From Ceratotherium simum simum (taxonomy: Eukaryota; Chordata; Mammalia; Perissodactyla; Rhinocerotidae), in assembly GCF_000283155.1 (NCBI RefSeq), contig NW_004454280.1, positions 1,961,320-2,025,319 of the forward strand: a stretch of DNA of 64,000 nucleotides, read 5' to 3'. The notes under the pieces are model-generated. The model saw only the letters and a program-made list of their open reading frames with translations. It was not told where the DNA came from and ran no database searches. The position numbers and the translations under genes were made by a program. Shown piece after piece: positions 1 to 10,395 of the stretch (positions are counted from its first letter, which is position 1; every line of letters starts with the position of its first letter).

Positions 1-828
1 TACAGATGGCCAACAGGCACATGAAAAGATGTTCAACATCATTAACTATCAGGGAAATGCAAATCAAAACTACAATGAGATATCAGCTCACGCCCATCAG
101 AATGGCTATAATTAACAAGACAGGAAACACCAAGTGCTGGAAGGATGTGGAGAGAAGGGAACTCTCATACACTGCTGGTGGGAGTGCAAACTGGTGCAGC
201 CACTATAGAAAACAGCATGGAGATTCCTCAAAAAATTTAAGATAGAACTACCATATGATCCAGCTATTCCACTTCTGGGTATTTATCCAAAGAACTTGAA
301 AACACGAATGCATAAAGATATATGCACCCCTGTCTTCATTGCAGCATTATTCACAATTGCCAAGACTTGGAAGCAACCGAAGTGCCTATCAAGGGATGAA
401 TGGATAAAGAAGATGTGGTGTATATACGCAATGGAATACTACTCAGCCATAAGAAACGATGAAATCCAGCCATTTGTGACAACATTGATGGACATCGAGG
501 GTGTTAGGCAAAGTGAAATAAGTCAGAGGGAGAAGGTCAAATACCGTATGATCTCACTCATTAAGTAGTAGATAATAACAACAACAAACAAACACATAGA
601 GACAGAGATTGGATTGGTGGTTACCAGAGGGGAAGGGGGGAGGGAGGAGGGCGAAAGGGATAATTCGGCACATGTGTGTGGTGATGTGTTGTAATGAGTA
701 TTTGGGTGGTGAACATGATGTATCTATGCAGAAATAGAAGTACAATGATGTACACCTGAAATTTATACAATGTTATAAACCAATGTTACTGCAATAAACA
801 AAAAATTTAAAGAATAAAAAAAAAAATT
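1..828 (+). mobile_element. LINE-1 3' end (ORF2 C-terminus, 3' UTR, poly-A)
   Basis: The sequence reads as the last part of an L1 on the plus strand: ORF2 C-terminal coding sequence to about 570, a short G-rich 3' UTR, and an A-rich tail at about 805-828. The element enters from outside the window, so its 5' end and target-site duplication cannot be judged. It looks moderately young: long stretches are still readable as protein. Confidence 0.93.
6..568 (+). pseudogene. L1 ORF2 C-terminal remnant, frameshifted
   Basis: Two open pieces in different frames (6-245 and 296-568) together cover the C-terminal region of L1 ORF2, the part after the reverse transcriptase that includes the cysteine-rich end. 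Recognisable stretches include [20 protein letters not shown] near the start and AMEYYSAIRNDEIQ near residue 46 of the second piece. The change of frame between 245 and 296 shows at least one indel, so no functional protein is made. In an intact L1 this protein nicks target DNA and reverse transcribes the L1 RNA. The stop near 568 agrees with the normal ORF2 end and is followed by an L1-like 3' UTR. Confidence 0.9.
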
Positions 829-1172
829 TTGTCATAAACTAACAACAGACTTGGAAGGAAAATAGAGTTCACACCAACTGTTATGCTTGAATCCTTAACA
901 TATCAAAATTACAGGCTTTTATGCATGACTCTGTCAGGAGCTGCCCTGTGGTAGTCGGGTGGGTGGGGCTTTGTGACACTTAGGTGGGTAGAGAGGAACT
1001 CCCAAAACTCAGGGAAAGAGGGGAGGGGGGCCTGGTGGTTACAGCCGAGTGAGTATCAGGGCCATTCCTGGAAAGGGGACGCTGACAGCAGATGTTCAAA
1101 ATGGACCAGTCTTGGTTTAGTGAAAGAAAATCAGAGTCTCTCATGTGTGAGACCTTAATGTTTTCCATTTAC
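829..1172. other. unassigned unique sequence
   Basis: No gene or repeat recognised. A G-rich patch lies at about 950-1040. Confidence 0.6.
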
Positions 1173-1400
1173 TGTTAAAGAAAAGAACTAACAGGCCTAA
1201 AAAGGAGTAATTGGTCCCCAGGATGGCAAACCAAGACTTACTTGCAGTTTGAACCTCTCCCAGGCTGGAATTTCCTGACCAACACCAGTGAGGTGCATGA
1301 TGAAACCCCTGCCTTCCTCCCCCCAAAAGAAAATGTCCTGGCCGGAAACAATCCTTTCTTTTCTTTTGCTAATAACTTCCTTGCCCCACCCTCCTCTGCC

Positions 1401-1407
1401 TATAAAA
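1401..1407 (+). promoter_or_regulatory. TATA box of the solo LTR
   Basis: TATAAAA preceded by a C-rich stretch, in the U3 region of the LTR at 1173-1537. Whether it still starts transcription is unknown. Confidence 0.6.
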
Positions 1408-1483
1408 ACATTCCATTTTGTACAACTCCTGGGAGCACCCTTCTATCTGCTAGATGGGATGCTGCCCGATTCATGAATTGTTT

Positions 1484-1489
1484 AATAAA
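1484..1489 (+). terminator. polyadenylation signal of the solo LTR
   Basis: AATAAA about 48 bp before the LTR end, the usual place for the R-region poly-A signal in gammaretrovirus-like LTRs. Confidence 0.6.
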
Positions 1490-1537
1490 GCCGATTAGAT
1501 CCTCAAATTTACTCAGCTGAATTTTTGTTCTTTAACA

Positions 1538-2085
1538 CTACTAACACATAGTACTGTCTTATTATGAAGGAGCTGATTTCAACATCGTCTCTCTATTTTC
1601 TCCCAACCCATTCTTTATCTTTGGCCCAGGGAAGCAGGCTCATTCAATTGTTCCTATAGAGGGGACCTTTTCATGTAGCAGGATTAGAAACAAATTCCAC
1701 CAAATAACATTGCTTTAGACCAAGAAGAGATCGAGTCCAATTCCTGGTATTACACAGAGAGAGTAAGTCACTTATCCATGGTCACATTGCTGGTTAATAG
1801 GAAAAGGGTTCAAAAACCAGCTTTTTGCCCTCATTCTGCTTCTATGTGGGACCATCTTAGAGAAGGCAGAAAATTCCCACACCAGGAAGCACATAACTCT
1901 AGGATTTCTTGTCTGATGATAAAAAGAGCAAGAATACAATTCAGGCAGAATTAGGACCTGTCGTCTCCTAATCAATTACTACCTTGATTCTGTTAGCTTT
2001 GTCTGCGAAAGCAGCAGAACACTGTTTATGGGGAGAATAACTAATTTCATACACAGTTTAACTCGGTGGTACAATCAAACTGTTC
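1538..2085. other. unique sequence with a weak MIR fragment
   Basis: At 1745-1830 the pattern 'taagtcacttatccatggtc' followed by gctggttaatagg resembles a strongly decayed minus-strand MIR. Nothing else recognised. Confidence 0.45.
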
Positions 2086-2240
2086 TTTCCTATGAAATTT
2101 GATGGTGGGAAATGATTACCATATAAAAAAGGTTTCACTCCGTTTGATTGAGCGATTTCTATAAAGGGTCTATAGCATAATTTCATGGCTGTGAATGTTA
2201 ATTTCGCAACAGCCAACTGTAATTGGGTTCTGTGGCAGGA
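2086..2240. promoter_or_regulatory. candidate conserved noncoding element (weak)
   Basis: Repeat-free, about 60% AT, with retained CpGs (ctccgtttgattgagcgatt, aatttcgcaacagc) and TTAATTT/TGTAATTGG homeodomain-like cores. This texture is typical of conserved enhancers, but conservation cannot be tested here. Confidence 0.25.
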
Positions 2241-2934
2241 GAACCATTGCCTTGCCTCTCTGGCATGGGGGAGGGTGGAGGAGAGGAGGAATGGGAAGGG
2301 AGAGGAAGAAGGCAGAAGGGGGAATGGATTGAATCTCACTAGAATGTGAATGTGCACATAAAAGTTCAACTTTCTGCTCTGAAAACTCCTGTGACAAGAA
2401 AAAATAAATCGCGATGCTGACTCGCTTCTTTAAGTAAGGAGGAGCTGCAAATGCAGGCTCAGCTGGGTTCCCTGGCTTAATTTATAATGGGAAAGAAACT
2501 GTGCTTTGGATCGCCCAGGGAACCTGCAGGCGTTAGAGATGACAGAGTTTGCTGCGCTCCTCTCCTGGCTCTCAGTTCCTTGGAGCCTCTGGCCTTCCTT
2601 GTGTGAGAGATACCCCTAACCCAGGGCTGAGGAAGGCTCCTGTCTTTTTGACCTTCACAGCCCTGGAAGGTGAGTCTTAGTAGAGATTTGCCCTAAATAG
2701 CCCATCTCTCTACTCAACCTGTGCTGCCCTCTCATTTCTCTCCTGTTCTTTAAATATTAGGGTAACTCATCAGGAGAGATTTTGGGGGAAATTCTCCTTT
2801 ATGTAGATAATTTTGCCCAAAGAGAATTGACTAATTTATAAGAGTACTTTTTTTGGATGTTCACTTGCAGAAGCTGAGCTGAGATTCAAACTCTTGTCCA
2901 TGAAGGGGAGGAAGACTATCCTCTACCCACTGGG
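2241..2934. other. unassigned, with short purine-rich patch
   Basis: A G/A-rich patch runs from about 2262 to 2330. The rest shows no recognised repeat or gene. 2410-2600 is unique, moderately GC, with retained CpGs. Confidence 0.5.
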
Positions 2935-3475
2935 TCCTTTCTGGCTGGGCTACAAATTAAATTGACATGAGACCAAATAGCAGGAGAAAATCAAACAAAG
3001 CTTTATAACATGTATACATGGGAGAAACCCACTGGGTAACTGGGTATCTCAACAAGATGGAGGAGGTTCTCATCTTGGATACTACCCTCAGCTAATGACA
3101 AAGGAGGATGTTGGGGGTGGGGGGAGTCAGCCATGGGAGATTACCAGAAACAAGAGAATACAGATTTAAGTCCCTGTCTTCTGCACTGATAAGAGTTTCT
3201 AGAGATAAGGTCATCCCCCCTTCTTCCCTGTACAGAGAGGGAGATACTTTTACAAATAGAGATTTCCCTTATAAATGTAAATGTCTCTCACAAAGGATAA
3301 CTTTTACTTTTACTTGGAATGGGCTTAGCAAGTCTCCTCCCAGTCTATCCATGCCCAGAGTTAAACTCATTTTGGCAGTTAGTGGGGTGGGAGGTCAAAG
3401 TTTCTTTCAGAGAAAATAATCAAGGTAAAGAGACATATTTTGAGGTGGCCAATTCTGATCTTCCACATCTGTGTG
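2935..3475 (-). mobile_element. LTR-like repeat, probably ERV, minus orientation
   Basis: The stretch reads like an LTR in reverse, starting tggctgggc near 2940 and ending ttccaca near 3468, and includes phrases I associate with carnivore/perissodactyl ERV LTRs (acatgtatacatgggaga; cattttggcagttagtgggg). No clean target-site duplication was found. The family is not identified. Confidence 0.4.
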
Positions 3476-3559
3476 GCCCAGCAGCCCTTATGCTGCTATG
3501 CTGGCGACCTGGGGGCTGAGGTTCTGGGGAAGTTGAGGACACAGTAGCCACATCTGGTG

Positions 3560-3790
3560 AATGAGTTTCTCTCCCTTATTGAGAGCCTCTTGACTGTGTG
3601 TCAGGCACTGTGCTGGTCACACACACGAGATCTCTCTGAATCTTTGCCATGATTACCCTTGTTTTACAAGAGTGGAAACTGAGGCACTGAGAGGTTGATT
3701 GCTATGCCCAAGGTCACACAGCCAGTAGGTGGCAGAGCCGGGGTCTGAATTCAGGTCTGCCCCTCCAAGCCCAGTGTCTTTTCTGGCACA
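3560..3790 (-). repeat. MIR SINE
   Basis: Reverse-oriented MIR: the core phrases 'gtggaaactgaggcactgag', 'gcccaaggtcacacagccag' and taggtggcagagccgggg follow the consensus closely. It is a fairly complete copy. Confidence 0.9.
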
Positions 3791-4045
3791 CCAGGAAGGA
3801 GACTCAGGCTCAGAGATGTTGACAAAGACTCACTCAGCCTTCTGCAGTGAGTTCTAGAATCTTCTTTTCTCCTCCAGCCCCTGAGTCCCTGCCCTTCTTC
3901 AGCCCAGTGGGACAGAGAAGCTAGTGACCCAGGATGCACCTTTAAGGGGAATCTTGCAGGACCCCTTGTGCTAAATTATCTCCCCACCACTATTAGTAAT
4001 CCCATCATAAAAGGCTCATTTCTTTGAGTTTAAAAAGAGTTTGGG
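3791..4045. other. unassigned unique sequence
   Basis: No repeat, gene or motif cluster recognised. Confidence 0.5.
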
Positions 4046-4236
4046 GGTTTTTTTTGCTGAGGAAGATTTGCCTTGAGCTAACATCCGTGCCAATCTTCCT
4101 CTATTTTGTATGTGGGACACCACCACAGCGTGGCTTGATGAGTGGTGTAGGTCTGCACCTGGGATCCAAACCCGTGAACCCCAGGCAGCCAAAGCAGAGC
4201 GTGCCGAACTTAACCACTATGCCACCAGGCCAGCCA
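4046..4236 (-). mobile_element. ERE tRNA-derived SINE
   Basis: An oligo-T run at 4048-4055 (the A-tail of a minus-strand insertion), then the ERE body phrases 'gaggaagatttgccttgagc' and tgggacaccaccacagcgtgg, and the tRNA-like head ending in accaggccagcc. The B-box region (gggatccaaaccc) is visible in reverse. This family is confined to Perissodactyla, which sets the organism. The A-tail end and the right flank share only an imperfect agttt(t)gg, so the duplication is decayed. Confidence 0.9.
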
Positions 4237-4859
4237 CAAGTTTTGGTTTGTAAGAATTGTTTTTTTCAAATTGCAAGCATCCTTGGAAGGAGCAAAAGCT
4301 GTAAACCTTTCTCAGTGAAGTCTAGGTCCCTGAGAATGAAACCCAGGACCAAGACTTGGTTCTGGGGAGGGGACTCTAATCTGGAAAAGACGCAGCAGTG
4401 AGGAGGGCTGGGGCAAATGTTGAGAGAGGGTGCCATTCAGCTCCAGGTACCTCTTGGTGACGCAGTGCCAATGGACCCTTCCCACTATCTCCTGGCCACC
4501 CATCTAGAGCAACCTGGGTGGAGGTGGGATGGGATGGGGTCAGGTGACTCCGCTCACTGGTTTCCAGCTGACTCCACTTGCTCACATCAAGCAGTCTGAT
4601 CAGATCAGCAGCCCTGACATGTCTTCTCTGCCACTTCCCCTTGCACAGCCCAAATGGAGAGACTCTACCAGAAGCCTAGCCTTGCCCATCTCCTTGGCCT
4701 CAACAAACACCTGCAAACAGGGGGGTGTTAAGCCCTTCCAGTGCCTCCTTTCCCCAGTCCTCCTATCTCTCCCATCTATTGTATTGTTGGCAATGAATGA
4801 ATCCTGTAAACAAACATTTTTTTTAATCTACAGTATTCCTAATTGAATCCTCTTGCTAC
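4237..4859. other. unassigned unique sequence
   Basis: GC-moderate sequence without recognised repeats. Open frames here overlap on both strands, which indicates chance. Confidence 0.5.
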
Positions 4860-5240
4860 ATTGTTATGGAGAAACAAGGGTAATTTCCTGTCAGTTATTT
4901 GCTATGTAGCAATTATTTCTTATCATTAGTTTGCAAATTCAAACAGTATCAAATTCTGTTTGCCAAGTTACCAAGGCATGGCAGCACACGGTCCTCCATG
5001 CAGAAGCAGGCCTCTCTCAGCTCCCTCTTCCTCCTCCTGGGCCTGCCCACCTGCGGCAGCTTCTGCAGGAAGGGTCTGTGCCCCGGGAGAGCCTGCGTGA
5101 CGGGTATTCATCTCCTGTTGGCACTCTCATTAGCTCATGGAGCGACAGCCCCATGGGGAGATGGAGGTGGCATGTACATCTGCCACTCGTGGGACTGGGT
5201 CACCTGGTGGGCCAGCTTTGACTAAATAGCTAGAACAGAT
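4860..5240. promoter_or_regulatory. possible regulatory block (weak)
   Basis: Repeat-free. The first half is AT-rich with ATTATTTC and TCATTAG cores, the second half GC-richer with retained CpGs (gcgtgacggg, ggagcgacag) and a CATTAGCTCATGG stretch. A guess from texture only. Confidence 0.2.
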
Positions 5241-5883
5241 GAAGATGTGAGCATTCCACAGGGCCAGCATTCACAGTCTGCTTTCTTTGCCTACGCTGAG
5301 GTCTGTTTCCCCAAGGTATTTCTCAGGCACTCAATTCACAGCACCCATGCCTGAGAATGCCACAGACAAGGTCCCTGTCACTAGGGACACAGACATACAG
5401 GCTGAAGAACATCAATACAAAGAGAGAATAGCTAGCAGGATGTTCTTGGGAAGTGGGGGGTGGCATTAAGCAACTCTCACCAAAGCTTTCACTGACAACA
5501 CTTGCTTCCAAGTGAAATGAGCTCAGATCTTCCTTGAGGACAGCCCTGGAGAGCACAGGAGTCACAAAAGACACAGCTTTGGTGACATCCAAAAAATTCC
5601 CAACTGTCACATTGCCTTGGTGATGGGGCAGTGAGGAGCTTGTGGTCTGATTGAGCTACTGTTAACTTTTGCTATTAGCTGCTGAAGCCAACCCTCCTTC
5701 TGCCATCTACTGCCTTCTTGGGTCACTTGGAAGCTACCTTGGTGCATCATGAAGTCCTCTCTCCTTTCCACCCCACCCACAACCCTTACCCCCAAAGTCC
5801 CAGTAAAATACTTAGAAGGTAAGAGAATTCACAATGGGACAAAGATAAGTGATAGTTAGGGTAGGTCAGTCCTTTCAGCTGAC
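5241..5883. other. unassigned unique sequence
   Basis: No repeat or gene recognised. Confidence 0.5.
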
Positions 5884-6371
5884 TGTATTAAGTCTCTGTT
5901 ACTGTGTAGCAAATTACCCCCAAATTTAGCAGCTTAAAACAGCAAACATTTGTTGTTTCCCAGTTTCTGTCGGTCAGGAGTCTGGTGTGGTTTAGTTGGG
6001 TGCCTCCGGCTCATTATCTCTTAAGAGGCTGAGGTTGCAGAGAAGCTGTTGGTGGAGGCCTCAGGCTCATTTAAGGCTGACTGGGTGCTGGGAATCTGCT
6101 TCCAAGTTTGCTCCTGTGATTGTGGGCATGTGGGTCCCCCTTGGCACCTCTCCTGGGGACTTCTCCCTAAGGTGAGCAGTCTAGGAGAGAGCAACAGAGG
6201 GCCCTCAGGAAAGAAGCTGCTATTGTTTTGTCACTTATATCAGATGTGACAGCCCATCATTTTTCTGTCTTCTATTTGATAGAAGTGAGTTACCAGGTCC
6301 GGGCTTGCACAAGGGCGTGAATACCAGGAAGTGAGGAGCATTGGGGGCCATCTTAGATGCTGCCCACCACA
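5884..6371 (-). mobile_element. MaLR-type solo LTR (MLT1-like), minus
   Basis: Begins tgtattaagtctctgttact and ends gctgcccaccaca, the reverse of an MLT1-like LTR; 'gcaaattacccccaaattta', gcagcttaaaaca and gggcgtgaataccagg match the family. Flanking 5-mers are ctgac (5879-5883) and cggac (6372-6376), 4 of 5 matching, as expected for a MaLR insertion. Length is 488 bp. Confidence 0.8.
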
Positions 6372-6710
6372 CGGACCTTCAAGAATCCAAAGTACTTCTG
6401 AGTTTTTGCTCTGTTTTTTTCTTCCCTTAATAACTGATTTAGCAGTAATTCATGGAGCATCTATCACACGTAACGCCTTGTGCTAAGTACCTCAGTAAAT
6501 GCAACTACACTTAATAACCAAGCTCCTTACTTCCTTTGAGGGGCCCAAGTCCATGGGTGAGATAAGACAGGTCTACTTGCAGCCATCTTGAAAGCAGTCT
6601 GAGTGCTCAGGCAGAGGAACAAGCAGCACTGTGGTGACCCTGAAGAGGGAGCTAATTCTTTGGGGAGATCAGTCAGGGAAAGCTTCCTTCCCTCTTTCCA
6701 TTCCACAAAT
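6372..6710. other. unique sequence with decayed L2/MIR tail
   Basis: At about 6440-6530 'catggagcatctatcacacg' and cgccttgtgctaagtacc resemble the reversed tail shared by L2 and MIR. Otherwise nothing. Confidence 0.4.
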
Positions 6711-6850
6711 AGAAAGGAAGAAAGGAACAAGGAAAGAAAGTAAGGAGGGAGAGAAAGAAGGTAGGTAAGAAGGAAGAAACGAAGGAAGGAAGGGAGGAAG
6801 GAGAAGAGAGGGAAGAAGGAAGAGAGGTAGAAAAGAAGGAAGGAAAGAAA
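6711..6850 (+). repeat. imperfect (GGAA)n/(AAAG)n purine microsatellite
   Basis: About 140 bases almost wholly A and G on the plus strand, with GGAA and GAAG units and very few pyrimidines (single t at about 6742, 6762, 6766; c at 6728 and 6780). Such purine mirror-like tracts can adopt triplex DNA and GGAA arrays can bind ETS factors. Confidence 0.9.
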
Positions 6851-7286
6851 ATTTTGTCAGAGGTAGCTTTCTAAATTCACTCCTTTCCTTAAAAATATTT
6901 TAGTGATTCTCTACTACATAAATAAACCATAACTTAGATTGTCATTCAAAGCTTTTCCAACTGTTTCTTCCATTGCAGTCCTCAGCCTACTCCTACTTTC
7001 CACACTTAAATGGTAAAGTGAAAAATTGGTGGATCCAGGATTTTAATCCAATCCTACAAGTTTCTAAAGCTCATATGATTTCTACCATACCACTCAGCTC
7101 CTCAAATCAGCTTAATTTGACAACTGGTTAGATCTAAGTAGCACGGAAAGGAAGAGTTTGACCATCACTCCAGAGTCTCTGACTAATGAATGAGGACATG
7201 GTAATGCCCCCACTTAAGGGACAGGAGGAACAGAGTTGGAGAGTTCCATTTTCAACTTGCCACTTGGAGGTTCTGACAGGACCACT
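6851..7286 (+). repeat. decayed L2 fragment and MIR-like tail
   Basis: 6885-7010 resembles L2 (attttagtgattctctacta ... cttttccaactgtttcttcc). 7020-7105 resembles the end of a reversed MIR. The remainder to 7286 is unassigned. Confidence 0.4.
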
Positions 7287-7822
7287 TGTGGTAGGCAGTC
7301 TCTAAGAGGGTCTCCAGTGATCCCCACCTCCTGGCATTCATGCCCTTAAGTAAGGCCTCTCCCTGAATATGGGCTGGATTTAGTGACTTGCTTCAAGGAA
7401 ATAGAAGGCAGCAGAGGTGACGGATGTCATTTCTGAGGTTAGGTTACAAAAAAGACAGTATTTTACATCTTCGGTGACCCCTCTGACTCATTTGCTCCCT
7501 TGTTCTGAGTGAAGCCAGCTGCCAGGTTGTGAGCTTCCCTGTGGTGAGGTCCACATGGCAAGGAACATCTGTCTTTGGCCAACAGACCTGAGGCTTGCTG
7601 ACAGCCATGGGAGCGAACTTAGAAGAGCATCCTCTCCCAGTGAACCTTAACATGACCACACCCCTGGCCAATGCCTTCATTGCAGTCTTGTGAGAGACCC
7701 AGAGCAGAGGCATTCAGCTAAGTTATGCCTGGATTTCTTACCCTCAGAAGCCAAAAAAATACATGTTTATTGTTTTAAGCCACTCCACTTTGGGGTACTT
7801 TGTTACAGAGCAATAGGTAACA
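7287..7822 (+). mobile_element. MaLR-type solo LTR (MLT1-like), plus
   Basis: Runs from tgtggtaggcagtctctaag to gcaataggtaaca. The internal phrases 'gtgacttgcttcaaggaaat', 'gtccacatggcaaggaacat', 'gtcttgtgagagacccagag' and ttattgttttaagccactcc are MLT1-like. It is the same family as 5884-6371 and 41969-42502, in the opposite orientation. Matching 5-bp flanks were not found. Confidence 0.75.
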
Positions 7823-8395
7823 GATGCATTGCTTCAAGCACTTCCAGTGAGAGAAGTGGAGTTACTCTCTGGTGTTGCTAACTGGAAGCTGGAGCAGAAC
7901 ATCTCAGAGAACTCAAATTGAGGTGGAATGGACTTCTTTACATGTCAGCTTTATACAGAACTGGATAATAGCGGATTGAAATTGGAATATAGAGAGCCTT
8001 GGAAATAGTTTTTAACATCACAGATATTTCTGAGTCTGGTTCTTGTGCCGCTGTAGACAGAAAGACTGAGATTCTCTGCAATAACACAGCCCCAATACAA
8101 GGAAGGCATGAATTAGCAGAGGATGTGAACTGAGGCTGAGAAACGAAGCAAAGGAGAAGACTCACACAAGCTTAAGCTGGAGACAGTTCCCTTAGCTTCT
8201 CTGAAAACAGATTCTACAAAAATCTCAAGTCAGAAAGTATTAGAAGTAAAACCAGAGTCTCATGTTCATGATATCCACACGTTAATTGTGGTGTGTGGAT
8301 GTGTGGTACACATAGCAAAGATCCCAGAACTGAACCCAAGGCTTGTCGCTACTGTGATGTGAATGTCTAAACAGCAATCTGTGGTATCAGCCAGG
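7823..8395. other. unassigned unique sequence
   Basis: No repeat or gene recognised. Confidence 0.5.
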
Positions 8396-8645
8396 GTCTA
8401 TACGAAGAATAGCTAACCTGTATATGCAGTGTCTCCTCTGTGCCAGACACTCTTCCAAGATGATGGGTTATGTAGATCAGCAACCTCATGAGGGAGATGC
8501 TGTTATTATTCTCACCTTGTAAAGGAGCAAACTGAGGCACAGAAACTTGAAACAACTTGCTCGACCACCCAGAGTGGTAGAACCAGGATTTGAGCACAGG
8601 CAGTCTGGCTTCAGAATCCACTTGATCTACTACTCTGAAATACAC
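8396..8645 (-). repeat. MIR SINE
   Basis: Nearly complete reversed MIR: ctgtgccagacactcttcca, aaactgaggcacagaaactt, accaggatttgagcacaggc and agtctggcttcagaatcca are close to consensus. Confidence 0.9.
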
Positions 8646-8810
8646 TTCTAATGAGCCTCTTCATGAAAAGGCACAGAGAGGGGCTGACAGTTGCTCTTTA
8701 GCAAGTCCTGAAGACAGTCCTGTAGACGAAAAGGAAGGTAGTGTCAAAGAGAAGAAAAGACTCACCCTTTGGGAAAAGAGAGGGAAAGTGGACTGGACAC
8801 TTCTGTTTGC

Positions 8811-9235
8811 CCCTCCAGACCTACTCTCTGCCCTTATCTACCCAGCTCTGTGCTCTAGAAAGCTGACCTGTATGAATGGCAACAACTTTCTCTCTTGTCC
8901 TCTGTTCATCTGGCTTCTGGTTAGATTTGGCCAATAGGAAGCACATAGCACAGAAGTCTGAGGGGAGGCCTCCAGCTCCCTCCTTGTCTAGTTGTCCTGG
9001 GTTGGTTGCATCCTCTCTGGAAGGTCAGAGCTCCTGCCTGGCAGCCCTGTCTGTAGAGCTACCCTCTCCAGGTCCCAGTAATCACTCTCTACCACTGCCC
9101 CTTAAGTCCAAGGTGTGGTAGCCAGTCCTAGAGGTATTGTAATATCCCTCGTGGATTCCCTAACCCTGCCATACCTTTGCACATAGTCTTTTTATTAAAC
9201 TCCCTTCTCTTGTTTGAATGTATCAATTGCCTTCT
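8811..9235 (+). repeat. ancient interspersed repeat, family not identified
   Basis: Phrases such as ctggcttctggttagatttg, gccaataggaagcacatagc and tctttttattaaactccctt recur in mammalian genomes in this order, so I take it as an old LTR-like repeat. I cannot name the family. Confidence 0.4.
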
Positions 9236-10395
9236 GCTTGGACCTTGAGCAGATCTTAGGATTTATCTACCTCATCCAGGAACCTTGCCTAGAGGTTGGG
9301 GAGAAGGAAGATTTCAAAAGTGGCACTGCTCAGTGTCACTCATGTTATCTTCTCGTTCTGCCCTTGGTGGTCTTGAGCCAGAGGTCATGGAGAGATGAGC
9401 AAGGGCTCCAATAAAACAAAAGGCTGCATCACCAGAGGTGAGTGAGAAGACAAAACAAGAGGTGACCCAGTGGCCAAAGGGAAGATCACAATAGCGAGCT
9501 ACTCGACAATCCCAAGGTGCCCTAAATATAGAAGGCCACATTTGTCAGGCTGCTACTCCAGCTCTTTTGTTATAAAGGACTCTCAACCAGAGAATACCAC
9601 TGTTGTGACCAATTTCCGGTGATTGTGCTCTCAACTGATGTGGCCCTGAGGAAGCTAACATTATATACGTTTATGCTACTGAATGTAATTGTTAATTTGT
9701 GAAATGTTCAGAAGCAAAATAGTTCCTTTAGGTGTACTGATAAGGAAAATGGGTTATACCTAGCTGAGAATTAAGTCAAAATTCTGGTGAACTAGAATTA
9801 GTAATTTGAGAAGAAATAAAACCAGATAGTTGGTATTGTGGTAGTCAAGGAATTGAGGTGCCTTTCACTGGTAATGAATCCCCACATAACTCATGTGAAG
9901 ATGAGCAATATTAGTCACTTCCCTGAGCTCCAGAGGCTGGAGCGCAAAGAGGAGGACTTTATTCTGCAGGTGGCACAGAGGTGTGGAAGACGGTTAGGCA
10001 GAGGCGTTTGGGGGTCAGAGTTGTGTTTTGAATAGATCACTCTGGCTCCTGCATGAAGAATGGACAGGAGAGGAAGAGTCTGGAAGCAGGGAGACCAGTG
10101 GCGGAGGCTGAGCCACACCCAATTGCCAATGAGTTCCAGAAGGTGTGGCTGCCACAGAAAAGTTCTGTAATAAACAGCCGTGGAGAGAGTGAACAGAGTG
10201 AACCCCTTTCCCTGTCAGGTGAGGGCCCAGTTATTGGGCACATTTTCCACTTTGGGTTTGAGAGCCCCAATATACTGCCTCACAAGTGTTCTAAGTCAGA
10301 GTGACAAACGACTCCCCTCAGGGGGCAGCCGGAGGCTTTAGGTTCTGGGTCCTATGAAGCCTGCCTCGTGCTGGAAAGGCTCCTCAATGGCTATG
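9236..10395. other. mostly unassigned; old repeat fragment at 9995-10115
   Basis: 9995-10115 (gaatagatcactctggctcc ... gaagcagggagaccagtgg) matches the ancient repeat also seen at 41.7-43.0 and 43.7-45.3 kb. The rest shows no recognised element. Confidence 0.45.

Larger units (their letters stand above)
1173..1537 (+). mobile_element. solo LTR, class I (ERV1-like) endogenous retrovirus
   Basis: The element begins TGTTAAAGAA and ends TTCTTTAACA, an exact 10-bp inverted pair with the canonical TG...CA ends. Length is 365 bp. A TATA box lies at 1401-1407 and an AATAAA signal at 1484-1489, 83 bp apart, in the order expected for a plus-strand LTR. The flanking 4-mers are ttac (1169-1172) and ctac (1538-1541), a one-mismatch candidate target-site duplication. 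No internal retroviral sequence adjoins it, so it is a solo LTR left by recombination. The subfamily is uncertain; the 3' part resembles MER4/MER41-group LTRs. Confidence 0.85.
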
